From Seonamhaeicola sp. (GTDB lineage Bacteria; Bacteroidota; Bacteroidia; Flavobacteriales; Flavobacteriaceae), in NCBI RefSeq assembly GCF_028281565.1, contig NZ_JANQJQ010000009.1:101087-165086 (forward strand): a stretch of 64,000 bases of DNA, given 5' to 3'. Shown here piece by piece: positions 61,070 to 64,000 of this stretch. A model generated the notes under the pieces. The model worked only from the letters and a program-made list of their open reading frames with translations, was not told the DNA's origin and did not search any database. The position numbers and the translations under genes were made by a program. How positions within the stretch are numbered: position 1 is the first letter of the stretch; each line of letters opens with the position of its first letter.

Positions 61070-62290
61070 ATGAAATATTGTAGCCTACTTATTTTTTTGG
61101 TGGTTTTGATAGCGTGTAAATCCAAACCGGCAGACGTTTCAATTAAGGACGATGTAGTTTTCTTATCGGATGATAAACTGGAAGGCAGGCAAACCGGCAC
61201 TAACGGAGAAAAGGCCGCCGCCAATTATATAGCTCAAAGGTTTGAAGATCTGGGAGTTGAAGCCAAAGGAACAGAGAACTACCTGCAACCTTTTACATTC
61301 AAACCAAAAACCAATCCACACCAAAAGGTGAGCTACAATGTAAAAGCAGGCGATAGTACCATTACCGGACTCAATGTGATCGGGTTTATTGATAATCAGG
61401 TAGAAAATACTATTGTTATTGGCGCACATTACGACCATTTAGGCTATGGGGCCGAAGGCTCTTTACACAGAGGCGCACGGGCTATTCACAATGGTGCCGA
61501 TGATAATGCCAGTGGCGTAGCGGTGTTGTTGGACCTGGCTAAAAAGCTTAAAGAATCAAACCAAAACAACAACTATTTGTTCATCACTTTTTCAGGTGAG
61601 GAAATGGGATTATTAGGGTCTAATTATTTTGTGAAGAACCCGACCATTGATACAAAAAAAGTGAACTATATGATCAACATGGATATGGTTGGCAGGTTAA
61701 AGGCCGATAGTACCCTGGCGGTTTACGGCGTCGGGACGTCACCTATTTTAAAGCAAACGGTGACCTCAAATAATTCTAAATTTAAACTGATCCAAAAAGA
61801 GTCGGGGATTGGCCCAAGTGATCATACCTCATTTTATAATGCCGATATTCCGGTGTTGCACTTTTTTACAGGGCAGCATGAAGATTATCACAAGCCAACG
61901 GATGATTTTGAAAAGTTGAATTACGAGGGCATGCAAACCATTTCGAATTACATTTTTGAGATTATTACCGATTTGGACGATAATGGAAAATTGCCTTTCA
62001 GAAAAACAAAAAATGAAAGTGATGATACACCACGTTTTAAAGTGGTTTTAGGCGTGGTACCGGATTATTTATACGATGGAAAAGGCATGCGAATTGATGG
62101 GATAAGCGAAGGGAAACCGGCTCAAAAAGCGGGATTGCAAAAAGGCGACATCGTGATAAAATTAGGAGATAAAGACGTTATTGATATGATGTCTTATATG
62201 ATAGCATTATCAGCTTATGAAAAAGGAAATAAAACCAAAGTGGTGGTGGATAGAAACGGCACTGAAATAGAAGCCGACATAGAATTTTAG
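61070..62290 (+). CDS. M28 family peptidase with C-terminal PDZ domain
   Basis: A 406-residue exported peptidase with a lipobox (VVLIAC, Cys16). Metal ligands are in GAHYDHLG, DDNASG (about 140-145), SGEEMGLLGS and the late HEDYHKPTDD, as in aminopeptidases of the M28 family. The C-terminal 100 residues form a PDZ domain (GKPAQKAGLQKGDIVIKLGDKD), a less common addition that could recognise peptide ends. Located in the periplasm or on the membrane. It stands alone before dusB. Confidence 0.9.
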   Translation: MKYCSLLIFLVVLIACKSKPADVSIKDDVVFLSDDKLEGRQTGTNGEKAAANYIAQRFEDLGVEAKGTENYLQPFTFKPKTNPHQKVSYNVKAGDSTITGLNVIGFIDNQVENTIVIGAHYDHLGYGAEGSLHRGARAIHNGADDNASGVAVLLDLAKKLKESNQNNNYLFITFSGEEMGLLGSNYFVKNPTIDTKKVNYMINMDMVGRLKADSTLAVYGVGTSPILKQTVTSNNSKFKLIQKESGIGPSDHTSFYNADIPVLHFFTGQHEDYHKPTDDFEKLNYEGMQTISNYIFEIITDLDDNGKLPFRKTKNESDDTPRFKVVLGVVPDYLYDGKGMRIDGISEGKPAQKAGLQKGDIVIKLGDKDVIDMMSYMIALSAYEKGNKTKVVVDRNGTEIEADIEF

Positions 62291-62330
62291 ATATGTCGTT
62301 CGTTTTCAATACTTTTGCAAACCAATTTTA

Positions 62331-63332
62331 ATGAATGTGGTAAAAATAGACAACATAGAACTTCCGGATTTTCCATTGCTTTTAGCGCCTATGGAAGATG
62401 TCAGCGATCCGCCTTTCCGTGCGTTATGCAAGGAACAGGGTGCCGATGTTGTATATACCGAATTTGTGTCCAGTGAAGGGTTGATCCGCAATGCGGCTAA
62501 AAGTGTTATGAAGCTGGATATTTATGAAAAGGAGCGTCCGGTAGGGATCCAGATCTTTGGAGCTAACCTGGATAGTATGTTGCAGACCATTGATATTGTT
62601 GAAAGGTCCAATCCTGATATTATCGATATCAACTTTGGTTGCCCGGTGAAAAAAGTGGTCAGTAAAGGTGCCGGCGCTGGTATTTTAAAAGATATCTGTT
62701 TGATGGAAAAGCTCACCGCTGAAATGGTGAAGCGTACCAACTTACCTGTTACGGTTAAAACCCGTTTGGGCTGGGATCACGATTCCATTAGAATTGTTGA
62801 GGTTGCCGAAAGGCTTCAGGATGTGGGCTGTAAAGCGATTTCTATTCACGGGCGTACGCGTGCCCAAATGTATAAAGGTCATGCTGATTGGAAACCCATT
62901 GCCGCCGTAAAGAACAATCCCAGAATGCACATACCTGTGTTTGGAAATGGGGATGTGGATACCCCGGAAAGGGCTGTTGAAATGCGTGACAGCTATGGAC
63001 TGGACGGCGCCATGATAGGCCGTGCCAGTATTGGAAACCCCTGGTTTTTTAAACAGGTGAAACACTATTTTGAAACGGGGGAGCATTTACCACCGATCTC
63101 CTTGACAGAGCGTGTGGAGGCGGCCCGCAGGCACTTGCAAATGTCTATTGAATGGAAAGGCGAAAAGCTAGGTGTTTTTGAGACCCGCCGTCATTATACA
63201 AATTACTTTAAAGGCATTCCTAACTTTAAGGAATACCGCATGAAAATGGTAACCAGTGACCATTCGGAAGATGTGTTTGCTGCTTTTGATGAGGTACTGG
63301 AAAAATTCGGAGATTACCAGTTTACACATTAA
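62331..63332 (+). CDS. dusB: tRNA-dihydrouridine synthase
   Basis: A 333-residue flavoenzyme that reduces uridine to dihydrouridine in tRNA D loops. Marks are LAPMEDVSDPPFRALC, DINFGCPVKKVVSKGAGAGI (with catalytic Cys near residue 100), TVKTRLGWD, SIHGRTRAQMYKGHADW and FGNGDVDTPERA. The C-terminal helical domain is complete, ending FGDYQFTH. Its last 13 codons are repeated 328 bases downstream, see the repeat entry. Confidence 0.94.
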   Translation: MNVVKIDNIELPDFPLLLAPMEDVSDPPFRALCKEQGADVVYTEFVSSEGLIRNAAKSVMKLDIYEKERPVGIQIFGANLDSMLQTIDIVERSNPDIIDINFGCPVKKVVSKGAGAGILKDICLMEKLTAEMVKRTNLPVTVKTRLGWDHDSIRIVEVAERLQDVGCKAISIHGRTRAQMYKGHADWKPIAAVKNNPRMHIPVFGNGDVDTPERAVEMRDSYGLDGAMIGRASIGNPWFFKQVKHYFETGEHLPPISLTERVEAARRHLQMSIEWKGEKLGVFETRRHYTNYFKGIPNFKEYRMKMVTSDHSEDVFAAFDEVLEKFGDYQFTH

Positions 63333-64000
63333 TGCACTTCTACTAAGAGCTACCGTATATCCACAAACATATTGGATTTATTTAACCCTCCGAATCCCGA
63401 TTTCCATCGGAATCCACCTCCCTTCAAAATAAGGGAGGAGCTGGCTTTTCCAGTTTTATTGTTCCTAACGGTTCAAACGATCCTTACCTTGGCTCTCCCC
63501 TTAAATTTAAGGGGAGAATGAATTTCGATTTTCTTAAAATCGGAAGAAAGAGGGGTTTTTATCCCAATTATTTTGGGAAGTTGGGTAATTTACATTTGGA
63601 ACGCAAGGGTATGGAGTTATGGTGCTGGAAAAGTTTGGAGATTACCAGTTTACACATTAAAATCTTCCTTAATCCTTCCTTTACCTCGACTAAGCTTAGT
63701 GCGGGCTTAGGAGGAAAACCGTTGCTTTTAAAATATATGAGTTTGAGTTTCCCTGCTACTAAGAGCTACCGCGTACCCGGAAACATATTGGATTTATTTA
63801 ACCCTCCGAATTCCGATTTCCATCGGGATCCACCTCCCTTAAAAATAAGGGAGGAGCCGGCTTTTCCAGTTTTATTGTTTTGACGGTTCAAACCATCCTT
63901 ACCTTGGCTCTCCCCTTAAATTTAAGGGGAGAATGAATTTCGATTTTCTTAAAATCGGAAGAAAGAGGGGTTTTTATCCCAATTATTTTGACAAGTTGGG
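63333..64000. repeat. Tandem intergenic repeat with duplicated dusB 3' end
   Basis: No gene: an open frame at 63518-63883 crosses these repeats and is not coding. A unit of about 246 bases (63340-63585) starting CTACTAAGAGCTACC recurs at 63756-64000 with few changes. Each copy has ACCCTCCGAATCCCGAT-like and GGGAGGAG sequence and the perfect palindrome TCTCCCCTTAAA/TTTAAGGGGAGA. Between the two units, 63622-63660 repeats the last 39 bases of dusB (63294-63332) with three changes. Confidence 0.75.

Noticed and set aside
63518..63883. A 121-codon plus-strand open frame
   Set aside because: It crosses two copies of an intergenic repeat and the duplicated dusB end in the wrong frame; composition is not protein-like.

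Overview
The window looks like a chromosomal segment of a marine Flavobacteriaceae (Bacteroidota). The evidence is low GC content, a C-terminal type IX secretion sorting domain on a leucine-rich-repeat protein, TAnnTTTG-type -7 promoter boxes, few Shine-Dalgarno sequences, and family-typical gene pairs such as rnpA next to an S41 peptidase. All statements come from reading the sequence; no database search was run.

Left part (1-21.2 kb), mostly core genes: the N-terminal part of a Cache-type sensor protein, a FemAB/GNAT-like protein, DUF1761, glutaminyl-tRNA synthetase with a YqeY-like tail, an intradiol dioxygenase lipoprotein, folB, tRNA-Cys, LysE, head-GIN, YbjQ, RNase R, then a 548-bp AT-rich divergent gap with one perfect DnaA-box sequence. 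After it come rpiB, a CDF metal exporter, an ElaA-like acetyltransferase, a T9SS LRR protein paired with a double-OmpA protein, an S41 protease, rnpA, and a compact operon of a glutamate-cysteine-ligase-like/CBS protein, an aspartoacylase-like M14 enzyme and a GNAT-YoaP protein behind an FNR-like palindrome.

Middle (21.2-35.8 kb) is an accessory region. About fifteen single-gene or two-gene units all lie on the minus strand. Most are followed, usually 0-11 bases after the stop codon, by a roughly 65-160 base imperfect inverted repeat with ends resembling RYRYAAC...GTTRYRY. This looks like an integron-type cassette array without an integrase. Cargo includes a MarR-GNAT fusion, mobile mystery proteins A/B (Fic) behind a four-dyad operator ladder with an exact 32-bp period, a ParD with a decayed ParE, a serine hydrolase, an RsgA GTPase, a phosphotriesterase-like lipoprotein, XRE, GNAT, Schlafen AlbA_2 and Abi-like membrane proteins. 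Gene remnants and a premature stop show ongoing decay.

Right part (35.8-64 kb): a divergent XRE regulator, then M1 and S8 peptidases, an MBL-fold hydrolase, a SulP transporter overlapping a universal stress protein, and a divergent cation:proton antiporter. Next is a storage-polysaccharide cluster (glgM/glgA-type GT4, glgC, glgE, maltokinase, glgB, GH31) that spells out a GlgE-type alpha-glucan pathway. It is followed by lepA, a methyltransferase with a TolB-like lipoprotein, an M28 peptidase with PDZ, and dusB, whose 3' end is duplicated downstream within a diverged tandem intergenic repeat running to the window edge.
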